From Cordylochernes scorpioides (taxonomy: Eukaryota > Arthropoda > Arachnida > Pseudoscorpiones > Chernetidae), in contig CP092881.1 in the NCBI GenBank assembly GCA_030710605.1, forward strand, positions 74,911,222-74,975,221: 64,000 bases of DNA, in the 5' to 3' direction. This document shows positions 42,802 through 54,185 of this stretch, in pieces. A model generated the notes under the pieces. That model had not been told where the DNA came from. It worked only from the letters and a program-made list of their open reading frames with translations, and did no database searches. The position numbers were made by a program, and so were the translations under genes. How positions within the stretch are numbered: position 1 is the first letter of the stretch; the number at the start of each line of letters is the position of its first letter.

Positions 42802-43847
42802 AAGGTACGCTACATTCTAACTGACTTGTATCCAGGGAGTTACAAGAATAACCATTACCAAATTTGACAAGTTTAAATTTACAACACGAATCGTACTCCA
42901 GGAGTAGTACTACAAGGATAAAATAGCGATGGGACTAGAGCTAGACCCCCGTCCACGAATATCATCGTAGAGACACTACCCGAGGGCCTTCCTTGAAACT
43001 AAAAACGTCTGGTAAGGGCCATGACACCCAAATCCCTCACAGAATGGCATGTCATAGTGACCAGAGTAAAATGAGCAAACAATCCAACCACTGCCCCACC
43101 AACATCAGAATAAACCTCATACCCACCTCTATGGGGGGCCGTTTTAGTACCGCGCTTCCTACAGGGGATTCATTACCTGCCAGCCATTCCACCATAGTAC
43201 GCCAGGGTACTATTCAAATCACGTAAATCAAACGACCGTGCCGCCCTTATTGAAAGAGTAATCATTGGAACGCTAAGTGTCCAAAAGACCGTAGGCCGTC
43301 GTACCAGCCTGAAGCACACAGACAAGAATCAGAAGGCCGACGATATCCCCCAGTCACAGAGTGCCGTCAACGACACCTCACAGTCGGTATGACACCTGAC
43401 AGGCGACCCCATTAAGAGACACAGAAATTTCGCTTTTACCAGCCCACATAACCTAACTTTCAAGTTAACTTTGTAAAACATTTTCCTTACCTTTCCTGGC
43501 AGAAACACAGTAATGTCAACCATTATTATTAATATTGATTTTTTTTATCACACACATGGAAATATGTATACTCGTATATTTACCTTTTAAAAATATTCTG
43601 ATAATATTTATAATAATTCATATTATACTAAATATTATAAATCAAATTTCAACTTGAGGTTTTGCTCACTTAAATAAACCTATAGAGGTCACCTCAATAT
43701 ATTAACGAATTATATAGATAATTACCGGCAAAATTTCCTATAAATTCCAGCCATAGATTTGGCCTAGCCACTTTGCCAGCCGAACACCTCTTTGGAAAAT
43801 TGTGAAGATTTCAATATATCTCTTCTGGATATGAAGAAATAAAGTCT
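42802..43847. other. GC-balanced, then AT-rich DNA, possibly decayed retroelement interior
   Basis: 42,800-43,520 is less AT-rich than its surroundings and shows broken short frames only. It may be the remains of the element that begins at 42,140. Confidence 0.35.
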
Positions 43848-43890
43848 GCCCTGACTGACGAGGGCCATTATCCCGAAACCATGGTGTCTA
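43848..43890 (+). ncRNA. Hammerhead-like core with canonical boxes
   Basis: CUGACGA (43,855-43,861, canonical CUGANGA), GGG-CCAUUAU-CCC (43,862-43,874), GAAA (43,875-43,878), then CCAUGGUGUC. Both invariant boxes and stem II are right. The stem III/cleavage part does not follow the NN-U-H rule and I cannot draw stem I from the flanks. Confidence 0.4.
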
Positions 43891-44619
43891 TGTCGACGCT
43901 TCTCAGTTTCCAACGCTGGTGTTGTGGCTTTGTCGCCGACCCGAGGCCGCTTGTTTTCAGCGAAGGTGAATAGATGGCGTGACCTTTATCATTATAGATC
44001 AATAATTTCCCAGCAAAATTCCATCTAAATTTATTGAATAAATAGCATTTAACTTTTTTTTTAGAATTTTATCTTTAAATTCTCTCTGAAACAATGATAC
44101 ACGCGTCAATATAACCGAAGTTTACCTTGTCATCTTACATATGTATAGACTTCGACCAAATTTGGCCTTTTGCTTCCAACCAACCTCTTTTTTGTTCACA
44201 AAATAATTTCTTAAATATTATATCTTATTGGTGTCATGCTTAAATCCAAACATTCCTTTACCTTTTATCAAATTAATGAATACATTTCTCACACATAATC
44301 TCAAATAATAAATTAGATATCTCTTATTAAATTTAGCCTCTCTGTAAAAGTCAACACCCTTCAGACAAATTTATAGCTTTAAGACGATACCACGCACCCA
44401 TATAAGACCAATATGAAATTCATGGACAATTACCTTTCTCTCTTTATGCTAACCCAGTCACCCTTATAACTAAAAATGATTTTAAAAAAATGAGATAGCT
44501 ACGATATCCGTAAATTAATAGAAACTTGATAGAAACGGTATTGGATAAGTTGGCACACGTCAAAATATTTACATATGTAGACATAGGTTTGGAATTCTGG
44601 TAAGCCGTAATCGAATATA

Positions 44620-44905
44620 ATTCACGAAAATATCTAGCAATTGATACCCCTGAAGGCCAGTATCAGTTTGTTCAATTGCCTTTCGGTTCAAAGATATCAC
44701 CACAAATATATGAGCATGCTACGAGTCACATAATACAAAGTTATAATTTATATTTCATAGACCATCATTTTGAAGATATTATTATAAAATTTTAATACTA
44801 TAGGGAAGTTCATGTTCAACATATAAAAATATATTTATGTGTCAGGAATAAAATACAAAACTTAAATTTAAGAAATGTGGATTTTTAAGAGAAAGATCAA
44901 ATTTA
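44620..44905 (+). pseudogene. Ty3/gypsy-like reverse transcriptase fragment
   Basis: The frame reads LAIDTPEGQYQFVQLPFGSK, then ISPQIYEHATSHIIQSYNLY and FIDHHFEDIII before a stop. This corresponds to the RT palm (TPEGQYEF..MPFGL..AP and Y-x-D-D). The catalytic YIDD has become FIDH, so one Asp is gone. After the stop another frame continues REVHVQHIK and NLRNVDF, matching the H-V-x-H-I and K-C-x-F motifs. It may be the polymerase remnant of the element whose gag is at 42,510. Confidence 0.7.
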
Positions 44906-45639
44906 AGGTTGAATAATTACTGCAAGAAGATATACCATTTGAAATAGACTCTCCCCAATAATCTAAAAACAGACGGAACTCTTATTTCCAATCCAATTTC
45001 CGAATTTGAATGTAATTTCATGTGTGGACAAATCCGTGGGTATTTAACCGACGTGAAATTCACCAATTCCATGCCACCATGCCTTACAGTGGCTATAGAC
45101 CATAAACACCCAACCGGACGATTATTTTGTTGGAGCTTTAAGATGTCCACATACGAAAGTACGAGATACGTTACATAACAGGATAAATACAACATGAGGC
45201 CGATCAACTTTCACAAAATCCGTTTTGTAACTCCATCAGTGCTACACAAATAAAGATAACCCCCCCCCCACCTTCTGAGCTCCACTATCCAAACGCCACC
45301 ATAAACTCGGAATGTTTTCACGCTCTGATTCGAAAAGGCGTCACGATGTTTATCGTCCATTCCCCACTCTAACACATCTTGATTAATAAGGTACATATAG
45401 TAATATGCAATAGTTGTAATAGTATAATAGAGTGTGTATGAAGTAATAAGGTACATATGTAAATACCATCCATTTTTAGATATAAAATAATGAGAATAAG
45501 TTAAGAATTACAAACATTATTTGTGTAAAATTTTAAACATTTTATTACAAACCGACATTCATATCTAAGTACATAGAGGTTTCTTCATATTGCTAGCGTA
45601 ACCACAAAAATCCAATACAATTAAAACCCTTTAAAAAAG
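44906..45639. other. Unassigned; two minus-strand frames
   Basis: Minus frames 44,917-45,207 and 45,211-45,456 are collinear (GVWIVELRRWGGGYLYLCST, then YVDILKLQQNN). The GGG..L-C-STDG string faintly recalls the middle of some Tc1-like transposases, but the catalytic motifs are absent. A run of ten C sits at 45,260-45,269. Confidence 0.3.
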
Positions 45640-46110
45640 AATTTAAACACATTGTTCCCCATCCGAATATTAAACAGAAGAAATGCAGAGCGTCGTTACA
45701 AATTTGACATCACCATCAGTACAAATAGACTGACTTCTAAAAAAACACGGTATTAAAACTATATACAATAATTCACTTATAGTTTAGACGTTAAAGGCAG
45801 GAATCCTTTACCTAAAAATAACCAACCAGATATCCCCATCAACAGAAGACATTTACTCGGTAGCATGTAATGACTGTAATGTAATTACGTGGGGAGACTG
45901 GGAGAAAGGATAATTGAACACAATAGAAATATATAAAACAGTAATCCCATGTCCTAAATAGTACATAATATTAATGAAACGGGTCATACTCTCAATTTAT
46001 CAGGGCCAACAGTGCATTACAGTAATATTCATTAACATCCAAGTTTTATCATAGAATCCAAATTTTTATCTGAACGGGTTAACAGTATAAACCGTAGTAT
46101 TTGTGGGTAT
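45640..46110 (+). pseudogene. PLE C-terminal (GIY-YIG) relic
   Basis: Frames with stops read EDIYSVACNDCNVITWGDWE (about 45,855-45,905), matching the GIY-YIG start (Y-x-I-x-C-x2-C..Y-V-G-x-T-G-R) with the YVGxTGR part decayed. NETGHTLNLSGPTV and FIIESKF follow, fitting the gH and ivE..fI motifs near the domain's end. The hammerhead-like motif at 46,666 lies about 0.55 kb downstream, as in the 13.9-15.5 kb relic. Confidence 0.6.
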
Positions 46111-46665
46111 TTTTGGGATAAAAAATAAAAAAAATAATACCTATTACGTTAAATATATTTTAGTGCATTTTAATATGAAGATACAATTATAAATGTTTTA
46201 ATCCATTATGTAAAATTTAACTAAGCTAAGCGAAACAAGGTTGCCAGTTCTATGTACATCTGCTAACTATGCTCTAGTTATTATTTCATACTTATTTACA
46301 CATTATATTTACATATATAAATTTTATATTACACCGAATATAAGAAAATTTAATTGAATTATTTTACCCAACAGAATTGATCTCCCAGAAACATTCAAAG
46401 CAATAGATACAATTTCATAGTAAAGCCGAGGTTTTATTTTTCTATTAGAATTTTTATGGGTCTTTCTAATGGGTTTATATATATATAAGCCTGACGTTCG
46501 TTATATATATTCGATATAATATCATCATAAGTAAAAAACTGTAAACAAACAAATATCATTGTAATAGTCATATTTTCGATTTAAAATATGTAAATAAAAT
46601 ATTTTTAGCACATATAAATTTTTAATTTTCGGCTTGTGTAATTTGCGAGAAGTTATATTCCTAGT

Positions 46666-46703
46666 TGTAGCTGTTGAAAGGGCATGTTAGCTCAGAAGCT
46701 ACA
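46666..46703 (+). ncRNA. Hammerhead-like motif at a PLE 3' end
   Basis: UGUAG (46,666-46,670), CUGUUGA (46,671-46,677), AA, GGGC-AUGUUA-GCUC (46,680-46,693), A, GAA (46,695-46,697), G, CUACA (46,699-46,703), an exact complement of UGUAG. Stems I (5 bp) and II (4 bp) are both drawn. The short GAAA-NN-U-H segment has been shortened to GAAG, and the box has U for A at its fourth position. Confidence 0.45.
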
Positions 46704-47439
46704 GAAATAAAATTGTACAAGTCACTTAACCTCATTGAGTTTTATGAAAATATCAAAAGTATATCGCAATTTTCTTATATCTGTTTATTGAGAAAATATT
46801 TTTTTGATTTGTTTGAATTCTAATTCCCTTTTGTTGTCGTATTTCTATATTGCATAGTTTTCCGATGCTTGTTTATAACCCTTATCTGAAATCGGAAACC
46901 CATGAATCAATTTTTGCTGTAGTGCCCTTGACTATAGCATTAAGGTATTGGATTTTTTTTTCAGTTGGCAGATTGATTTCAATTAATAGTTGAATCGAAG
47001 ATTCCCATCGGTTTCGCCAATTTAATCTACCAGACCGCTTCTTCAGAGTTCTAATACTGTATTGATCATTCTGCTTTTATATGCAACGGTGAAAGATGGA
47101 ATATTAAAAATGGCTTCAAGCGAACAATGAACATAAGATTTTAGGAAAGTAGGATTGCATTTAAATATTGGCATCGAGTAATGCTCTTCCGTAAACAATA
47201 TGATTGGTCCCTTTACAGAGTGATAAACAAATATGCTAATTACGTAACATCAAGAATACTTCCAGAAACTAAAATATCCAATACCAGAACGATTTAAAAG
47301 TCCACAGTGACTCAAGCCGTTCATTGCATAAAAAGGCAATTAAAATGTTATTTTAAGCGATCCCAACAATAATTGCCTCCATTGATAACAACGTGCTTGT
47401 TACAAACGGCTGCAAATAAACTTCACCCACATTCATAAA
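46704..47439. other. Unassigned sequence
   Basis: On the minus strand near 46,998-47,045, CUGAAGA (a valid CUGANGA box) is followed by a weak hairpin and GAAACC, but no cleavage or stem I pattern. No protein is recognisable. Confidence 0.4.
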
Positions 47440-47620
47440 AGCACGCTCCGAATAAAAGACTAGAATGCTTGTAGCCTGTGCGCAATAAGAAAACCCTCAT
47501 TAAATAATATCAAATGAGTATGATGTAGACATAGCCCTTGTATCTGAAACGTGGCTATACCATTTAGAACACTGGCTATTGAATATGGCTCTACCATGTC
47601 ATAGAATGAAGAATCCCATT
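47440..47620 (+). pseudogene. LINE endonuclease-domain fragment
   Basis: NEYDVDIALVSETWLYHLEH (about 47,510-47,570) matches the apurinic-type endonuclease motif D-I-x-x-x-S-E-T-W-L in LINE ORF2. A stop lies just upstream and another just downstream. A LINE 3' end lies 0.8 kb further on in the same orientation, so the two may be parts of one deleted element. Confidence 0.5.
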
Positions 47621-48333
47621 TAGAAATTCACTCGACAACCCCAGGGTTAATTCGACTTCAAGCAAGAAGTTCTTATAGGATAATTTTGGTTTCTGAGATG
47701 CTGTTAATGAGTAGACCAAATGCCATTCACTTCCGTCTCGCATTACCATTGTGGTTATAGAACCTTAAGAAACATGAACTCGATCTACTGCAGGGAAATG
47801 AACTGACGTCAAAAGGGCCTCTGCTCGTTGGTATCAGTTGGTGCTCCACAACGCTCGAAATCATCATGCGATTTGACGCCATTATTTGCATAGAGAAACT
47901 GTGGAAATATTAATGCATGTCATAGACAGACGACATTTCGATTTGAATTTCCGTTCGACTACAGCTTTCTTCTTACAAATCTGCATCACATCTATTTTTT
48001 ATTAACGGATCAACAACACGGCGCTTCATTCTAAACAAAATAAATTTGCATAAACCAGCTATTCTTAGAGCCTTGAGCTTGATAATAGATATGAACATTA
48101 TAGTTCAAATTCCTTTTGCGGATGTGCGTATGGGTCTTCACGACTCGAGAGGTGGGACTGTAAACGTCGTTATTTGCTGCACCATGTAGTTTATATGAAT
48201 CGGAATTATAGCATATACACTCATAGACAAACCTTAAGGAAGATGTACCTTTTAGCATGTATATCTGGATTCAGACAATAATTCTGAAAGATATTACAGT
48301 GACCCTCATTAAAGACACACGAGATAACCAAGT
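47621..48333. other. Unassigned sequence
   Basis: No domain recognised on either strand; the minus frame 48,031-48,258 matches nothing. It may be decayed interior of the flanking LINE. Confidence 0.4.
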
Positions 48334-48830
48334 GTGAAGAAAATTAACTCTGTCTCCTTAAAAATAAAAAAAGACGACAGGTTTTTCCATGAGTGTGTTC
48401 GTCCTTCCTTTATAGCTTATAGAGGAACGTGTAATTTATTCCTAACTCACCTATTTATAAATTTCTTTCATCCACAAACAAAGAATAACCTCTCTCTAGA
48501 AATCCATCCTAAACCAGCCCTGGTACACCCCGGTTCCTAACGAATCTTCTTTCCACACCCTTTATAGGGAAGAACAAACGGCGATTTCAAGATTATAAAC
48601 AGGACATCTTAGAATGCTCAAATTCAATGGAAAAATCAAAACATTCCCGAAATGCCCCAAATGCGATTCTCAACCCGCCAGTCCTAAACATCTATTGAAT
48701 TGTATCAAATCCACCATAAAAGATCTCTGGGAAAACCCTAGGACTATAATAGAAAAGCTGAGACAATGGGACCTAATGGAGATTGTTTAAACTACTTGAG
48801 GAATAAGCAACACCAACAACAACAGGTATC
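48334..48830 (+). mobile_element. LINE 3' end: zinc knuckle, C-terminus and CAA-rich tail
   Basis: The first frame (to 48,540) ends NLSLEIHPKPALVHPGS. After a shift, another frame gives YREEQTAISRL, a stop, TGHLRMLKFNGKIKTFPKCP, KCDSQPASPKHLLNCI with the C-x2-C-x8-H-x4-C knuckle, and ENPRTIIEKLRQWDLMEIV followed by a stop at about 48,790. The tail has CAACACCAACAACAACAGG. This is the C-terminus of a Jockey/I-type ORF2. The 34.6-kb fragment is the same family. Confidence 0.75.
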
Positions 48831-49312
48831 ATTGCCCCTTAATTTTAGCTTCACAAATTCTAAGAAAAGCATTTCAAATTTGTAACTTTAAAAAGGTTGA
48901 ATAGTGATATCAATATTATTTGTATTACAGTTAATAAATATTCAATTTTCGCCGCATATAGGATGGGCTCGGGATAATCTTTGTGCGGACAAAATTAATC
49001 CGTCATATTACTAATGCTCTGATGCCTATATATATTTTTGGGAATATTTGTCGTTCTTAGAGTGTACAGTCCATGTTATTGGCTAGATTCCTACACACGA
49101 AAGACGCTATTGCGAAGGGTTGAATAGGATCTTTGGAATTCTATTTGTTTTTTACTACTGCATTTACAAATAAAGTTGGTAAAATAGCTCGCGCTTGTTT
49201 AATCGCTGCGTGTGTTGAAGTAAAGGTTGGTTCAAACCCGAACTTTGGAAGTGCAATCAAATCACGGTGGAAGAGATATTTACAATCTACAAATGTAGAC
49301 AATTGACAATTA
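48831..49312. other. AT-rich DNA, nothing recognised
   Basis: No supportable feature. Confidence 0.5.
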
Positions 49313-49480
49313 AAATAATTTTATTGACATCTTATCAATATATGAAAAAGTGCACAGTCTTCACTATTTCAAAAAGATAATTATATATATGCATGTAAAA
49401 AGAATATGGCACCTCTGCCACCGCTGAAGAGTTTGGTGGAGAATAGCCAGCGGGTCTCAAGCGACACCACGTAACTGGAG
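49313..49480 (+). repeat. Repeat X, copy 1
   Basis: Starts AATTAAAATAATTTTATTGA. It continues 'gcacagtcttcactatt', 'aatatggcacctctgccacc', 'gtttggtggagaatagccag' and 'gggtctcaagcgacacca', collinear with the insert at 62,109-62,377. The copies diverge after 'cgacaccacg'. Confidence 0.85.
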
Positions 49481-49889
49481 TGTAGAGCAGGAGAGAGACG
49501 CCATGGATCTACGTGGTGGGTAGTTCCCTCACCAGGTTACTCGCCAGTTAAGTCGCTCGTAGCGCTGTTCTATACTTAAGTTTTCACATTTGTAATCCAA
49601 CATTTCTCTCTCCGCACTCCAGGAAATATAATATTGAAAACCTTTTTCTGAGTTAAATATTTATTGACAAATAATCATTCACAAATATTCATGTTGTAAA
49701 ATATTTCAACATAAATGGAGAATTTTTCAATCATATATATTTGATAATTTTCTGTTTTTAAAACATTCAAACCCTTACAAAATTTTTTTAGATTAAATAT
49801 TTATAAAATTTCTTTCATATTCCATAAAAATTTATTCTGCGAAATATTTTTTATATCAAAACGGGTACCAAATGTCCCAAGTACAAAAC
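49481..49889. other. Unassigned sequence
   Basis: Contains a GC-balanced block to about 49,580 that may belong to repeat X, then AT-rich DNA. Confidence 0.4.
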
Positions 49890-50440
49890 CAAATTGTCCC
49901 ACCAGACTACTGAGACAGATCATCAAAAAACATTCCCAGGCTAGCTATCAATTGAAACTCTAAAGTCCTACCTCGTCACGGAATATTTGTCACTCCCACC
50001 CCCGCGTTTGCTAATTACATGCTAAATGATTACCCCAATTAATTAGTCCGACACCTTCCCACGCTGCCTCTTTTCCTGGCAGTTTTCTTCCCGACTTCAA
50101 TCCCCTCTGTGATTTAACTTAGGCAAACTTTTCCAATGAATAACCTAACAATCTATTCAAATAACACCACTTACACATTTAACAGGCGTATTTTACTTTC
50201 ATAGAAATTCCAACACAACACTAGGTAAATTTTAGTTACAAGCCATAGCTACAATCCATCCATACAATAATTTCCCAATATATGGAATCTTCCATACCTT
50301 AGACAGAAACTGTCACAAATCATTCGACATTTCACTCTTTCCAATGAATCTAAAACCTATTATTTTTACAAACCTCTACTACTCTAATGCATTTAGTTCC
50401 GAAATTCATATATTGTATCCTCTAATCACCACCGTAATAG
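49890..50440. repeat. Diverged repeat paired with 19,440-20,000
   Basis: Contains CGGAATATTTGTCACTCC, 'aacttaggcaa', 'aataacctaacaatct', 'aaataacaccac' and 'ccaacacaac' in the same order as the 19.4-kb copy. Confidence 0.45.
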
Positions 50441-50579
50441 GATTGTGTCACGTCCAACATCACTAAACTAAACCAACCATCATAAACTCACGTCAATTCT
50501 TAGACACCTATCGCCACTTCACAATTCGAAGTGTTACCTTCAACCAGCACTCACATCGCCTCAACACCTACCTTCTCAC

Positions 50580-51114
50580 ACTGATATTTCCACCGTCTGC
50601 TACACGTCACGCCGTCGCATCAATATATCACCTTTCATTCCTAACTCCACTCTATCGTTAACTGCACTCACCACCGGCACTTTCTCTATATCGGCTTCCC
50701 CATCGACCATCAAGCCCGCAGATATTGTATCACTTATGTACCCAGTTACTCTGTGGACGCGTTGAGATGTGGAGAACGTAGAGATTTGACCTATGGACCA
50801 AGCGGCCCTACTGAGTCCAATCACCTCTCGTGGAATCTTCTGTCTGTTAGAACTGCCTCGGATAGCGGCGCTCTGTCATTCTCTGCTGCTATACGATTTC
50901 TCTTAATCATAAAATAACATTTTTATATGATTTCTCTGTCAGACTGAGAGGACATCATCAAACATGCAAGATCCTTCTCTTACATCTCAATCAACATGCG
51001 CGGAATATCTGCGCAATTTGCATCATTTACATAACTCTGTGAGCAACTTTACCCTAAATTTTACATATTTTCTCCCAGTAATTCTTGGTGTTGCAAATTC
51101 AGAGTTACGCAGTG
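50580..51114 (-). mobile_element. Decayed Tc1-like relative of the 36.1-kb element
   Basis: The right end GGTGTTGCAAATTCAGAGTT, then ACGCAGTG|TA at 51,114, parallels GGTGTTCCATTTTCAATGTC, then ACGCAGTG|TA of the 36.1-kb element. The inner 'gcatcatttacataactc' block also matches. The minus frame gives MTERRYPRQF, a stop, QTEDSTREVIGLSRAAWSIG and QISTFST, the N-terminal helix-turn-helix. The catalytic core and left end are missing or scrambled beyond recognition. Confidence 0.8.
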
Positions 51115-51992
51115 TATATTTATAATAATATTATATATGTATTTTTAATATAAATATACATATTTAGTTTGAAAATAAAAGTCATGCATATATATTTATC
51201 CCGAGGTATCAACATAAAAACTGAATCTAACATCAAAATTAATAAAAATGTTTATATATTATGTATAAATTTATATTTCAACATATACGACACAACACAC
51301 GCAGAAAATATATATATGTATGAATCCATATGAATAAAGTAGTTGCCCTCATATGTTTCCGATATTTTAATTAAAAACTGAAGCATAGTATCGATAAAAC
51401 AGTGTACATATTCACATATTTACAGTGAGACTAATCGTGAATATATTTAGGTAAAATATCAAAGCCATGGCTATTTGTAAAGTGTAAAGTTTCCTATTTA
51501 CTTTATTGAATATTCGATGAAAGATACTGGTTTATCTAATCAATTTTTACCTCAGTGAATATAGAAAAAAGTTTTAAAAATAATTTAAATACATTTTAAT
51601 AATATGTATATATGTTAAATTTTAATCTATGCATTAAATATAATATTAGAATACCTTTTATAAACATTCTTTTCGATTTATTATGAACACACTTTCAACA
51701 ACCTTTTTTGACCCATTTCTATAGGATTATATATTTGTCCTTCCATATAGACATGTCGATATACAGTTTGGATTATTTCTTGAATCCATCAAAGACCTCT
51801 TTTATGTAAACAACATCAGACTCCCCCAGTCTATTCAAATAAATAATAATACTTCCTATATTATAATGTTTATTATGGTGAAAACGTAATATTGTTCCTG
51901 AAACTTCTTATAGGAAAACACAAATTCTTATGTTATGATACTAAATATCTCTCTCTCTATATTTATATATAGTATATTAAATATTATATTTG
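51115..51992. other. AT-rich DNA, nothing recognised
   Basis: Multiple TATATA tracts; no gene. Confidence 0.5.
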
Positions 51993-53315
51993 TCTCTATA
52001 TATATAAAAGTCAATGTCTGTCTGTTTCGCGATAAACTAAAAAACTACTGAACCAATTGGTACCAAATTTTGCATGTCGCTTTTTATAAACCTGAGGAAA
52101 ATTTTCGGCTACATTTTGCTTAGTATTTTTGGCTATTTCTTTTTTTCATTTGAAGAAATTTTTTTACGCGGAGTAAATACGAGGGAAAGTAACAACACGA
52201 GGCCAATTAAGCGACCAATGAGCGTTCTGCATTTCTTTTCAAGTTGCTTGCGTACTTTTTTTTAAATATCTTTTTATACGAGTGTAACTTTTTTTTACAA
52301 AAGTATTGAGAGAGAAATTTATATTACTAAGTTAAGGTAAGTTCAAACAATGCGAAATTTCACACAATTAAAAAAAACTTTACAAAATTAGCGTTACTGT
52401 ATGTAAACAATGGCTTTCTTTTTTTTTTATAAATTTTTGTTCTGGCCTTTGTTTTTTTTTTTTACAGTCAATATGATAATTCTTAAAATTAAACAAACAA
52501 TAGTCAATATGCAAAAAATACACTAGTGAAAATTTAATATGAATTACTGTCTCATTTAACAGCCAAAACATGTGTTTGTCTATAATCCATATACCTTTTG
52601 CTTTTTATCAGCCTAAAATATTAACATGGCTATTTTGGCATTAGTTTTTTTTTTTTAGTATTATTATTTTTTTCTGACATGTTGATAGGGCACTACATTT
52701 TACAAAGTTACGGTTAGTAAACAATGCAGATTTGACAATATTTACAAACTTTTATTACTGTATATAAACAATGGGCTTATGTTTTTTAATTGTTGTAATG
52801 GCCTTTGTTTTGTTATTCTTTTAAAAAAATCATATGTTTCATTGATGGTTTAAAATTTAGTCTGTTGTTGTCATTTATTTTATTCGCTTACCATTTCTGT
52901 ATATTTTGTTTGTGGTAGTTCTATTATGGTGCTTTCTTTTTGTCTACGCAGATATTAGGCTAGGGGAAAAAAATAGTTGAGCATTCAAAAGATTAACCTG
53001 TTTGACATGTTTTGCCATTAGTTTTTTTAGCCTTATTTTTTTTCTGCTGAAATGTTGAGAGAGAAATTTGTTTTAGTTACCAAGTTATGGTTAGTGAACA
53101 ATGTAGTTTTGATATTTACAAACTTAAAAAATTCTACTAGATAATCAGTTTTGTTCGGTAACTTATTCTGATACTTTGGATTTGTTTTGGGTCTGCACTG
53201 TTTTCCTTAAAAGCTTTTTTTTAATTTTTATATATACAAAAATATTTTTGGTACTGATTGTGCTATTTCTGTTTTTTTTTAGGACATATTTTCAAATTGA
53301 ATCATCCCATTTGTT

Positions 53316-53603
53316 ATGCCTCGCAAAAGATCTGCAATTGGAGTAAGAACTCCTGCAGCTCGACGCATGGCTGCCCGAGCTGCTAGAGGCCAAAGTAGCC
53401 GCACATTGGAGAATCCCCAACAGTCTCAAGCCCGCCTCCAAGGTCAGTCCCTCAAAATTGCTGGCATTGACTTGGAGCAACCCTGTTTCTCGCATGGGCA
53501 ATTGTATGTTGCCTGCTCTAGAGTTGGCTCAGGAAGAAATCTTTATGTTTTGGCTCCAGAAAATAAGACTTCAAATTTTGTGTATTCTTCTGTGTTGTCA
53601 TGA
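53316..53603 (+). CDS. Fused Helitron ORF: N-terminal start joined to helicase C-terminus
   Basis: 95 residues from ATG. Residues 1-40 ([20 protein letters not shown]) look like the basic start of a Helitron replicase; compare MPSHQRSNHSQRSN in Helitron 1. From about residue 43 the frame becomes [20 protein letters not shown], then [20 protein letters not shown], the last Pif1-like helicase motifs. Everything between (Rep, and helicase motifs I-V) has been removed while the frame stayed open to a natural stop. Function is unlikely, since neither nuclease nor ATPase remains, but a short basic peptide could be made. Confidence 0.7.
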   Translation: MPRKRSAIGVRTPAARRMAARAARGQSSRTLENPQQSQARLQGQSLKIAGIDLEQPCFSHGQLYVACSRVGSGRNLYVLAPENKTSNFVYSSVLS

Positions 53604-54185
53604 ATAATTTTTTTAATGCTATTTCAGTCTTTTTGTTGTTGTTGTTGTTGTTTGAGTGGTATATTATTTTCATAATTCTTTCTATATACGTATATATTTG
53701 ATGACGAAATATTGATGCACCCCGCCTTTGCAATGGTACCCGTCTCTGTGTTAAAAGATTGTGGCCTCATGTGGTAGAGGCGACCATTTTGACTGGTTGT
53801 TTTCAAAATGAAGAGGTTTTTATTACCCGGATTCCTCTGATTCATGATGATAAACATTCTCCTTTGCATTTTAAAAGATTGCAGTTCCCCATTCGAGTTT
53901 CTTTTGCCATGTCGATTAACAAGGCTCAAGGTCAGTCCCTCAAAATTGCTGGCATTGACTTGGAGCAACCCTGTTTCTCGCATGGGCAATTGTATGTTGA
54001 CTGCTCTAGAGTTGGCTCAGGAAGAAATATTTATGTTTTGGCTCCAGAAAATAAGACTTCAAATTTTGTGTATTCTTCTGTGTTGTTATGAATATTTTTT
54101 TAATGCTATTTTAGTCTTTTTTTTTTTTAATTTTTATTTGAGTGGTATATTATTTTCATAATTCTTTCTATATACATATATATTT
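53439..54185 (+). repeat. Direct duplication inside Helitron 2 (488-bp period)
   Basis: 'caaggtcagtccctcaaaat' starts at 53,439 and again at 53,927. The copies stay nearly identical for about 258 bp through the stop and the 'gagtggtatattattttcat' region. The second copy has GTTGACTGC where the first has GTTGCCTGC. Confidence 0.95.
53712..54091 (+). pseudogene. Helitron helicase C-terminal fragment, second copy
   Basis: The frame runs APRLCNGTRLCVKRLWPHVV, EATILTGCFQNEEVF, KRLQFPIRVSFAMSINKAQG, then [20 protein letters not shown] and a stop at 54,091. This is the last third of a Pif1-like helicase. The usual YVACSRV reads YVDCSRV here. There is no start codon or N-terminal part; it is the original 3' end of the element. 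Confidence 0.8.

Noticed and set aside
44917-45456. Tc1-like transposase relic on the minus strand
   Set aside because: The GGG..STDG and DILK resemblance is too slight, and no DDE residue or terminal repeat is visible.
46998-47045. Minus-strand CUGAAGA ... GAAACC as a hammerhead
   Set aside because: The box is canonical, but the base at the cleavage position would be G, stem II is weak and there is no stem I complement.
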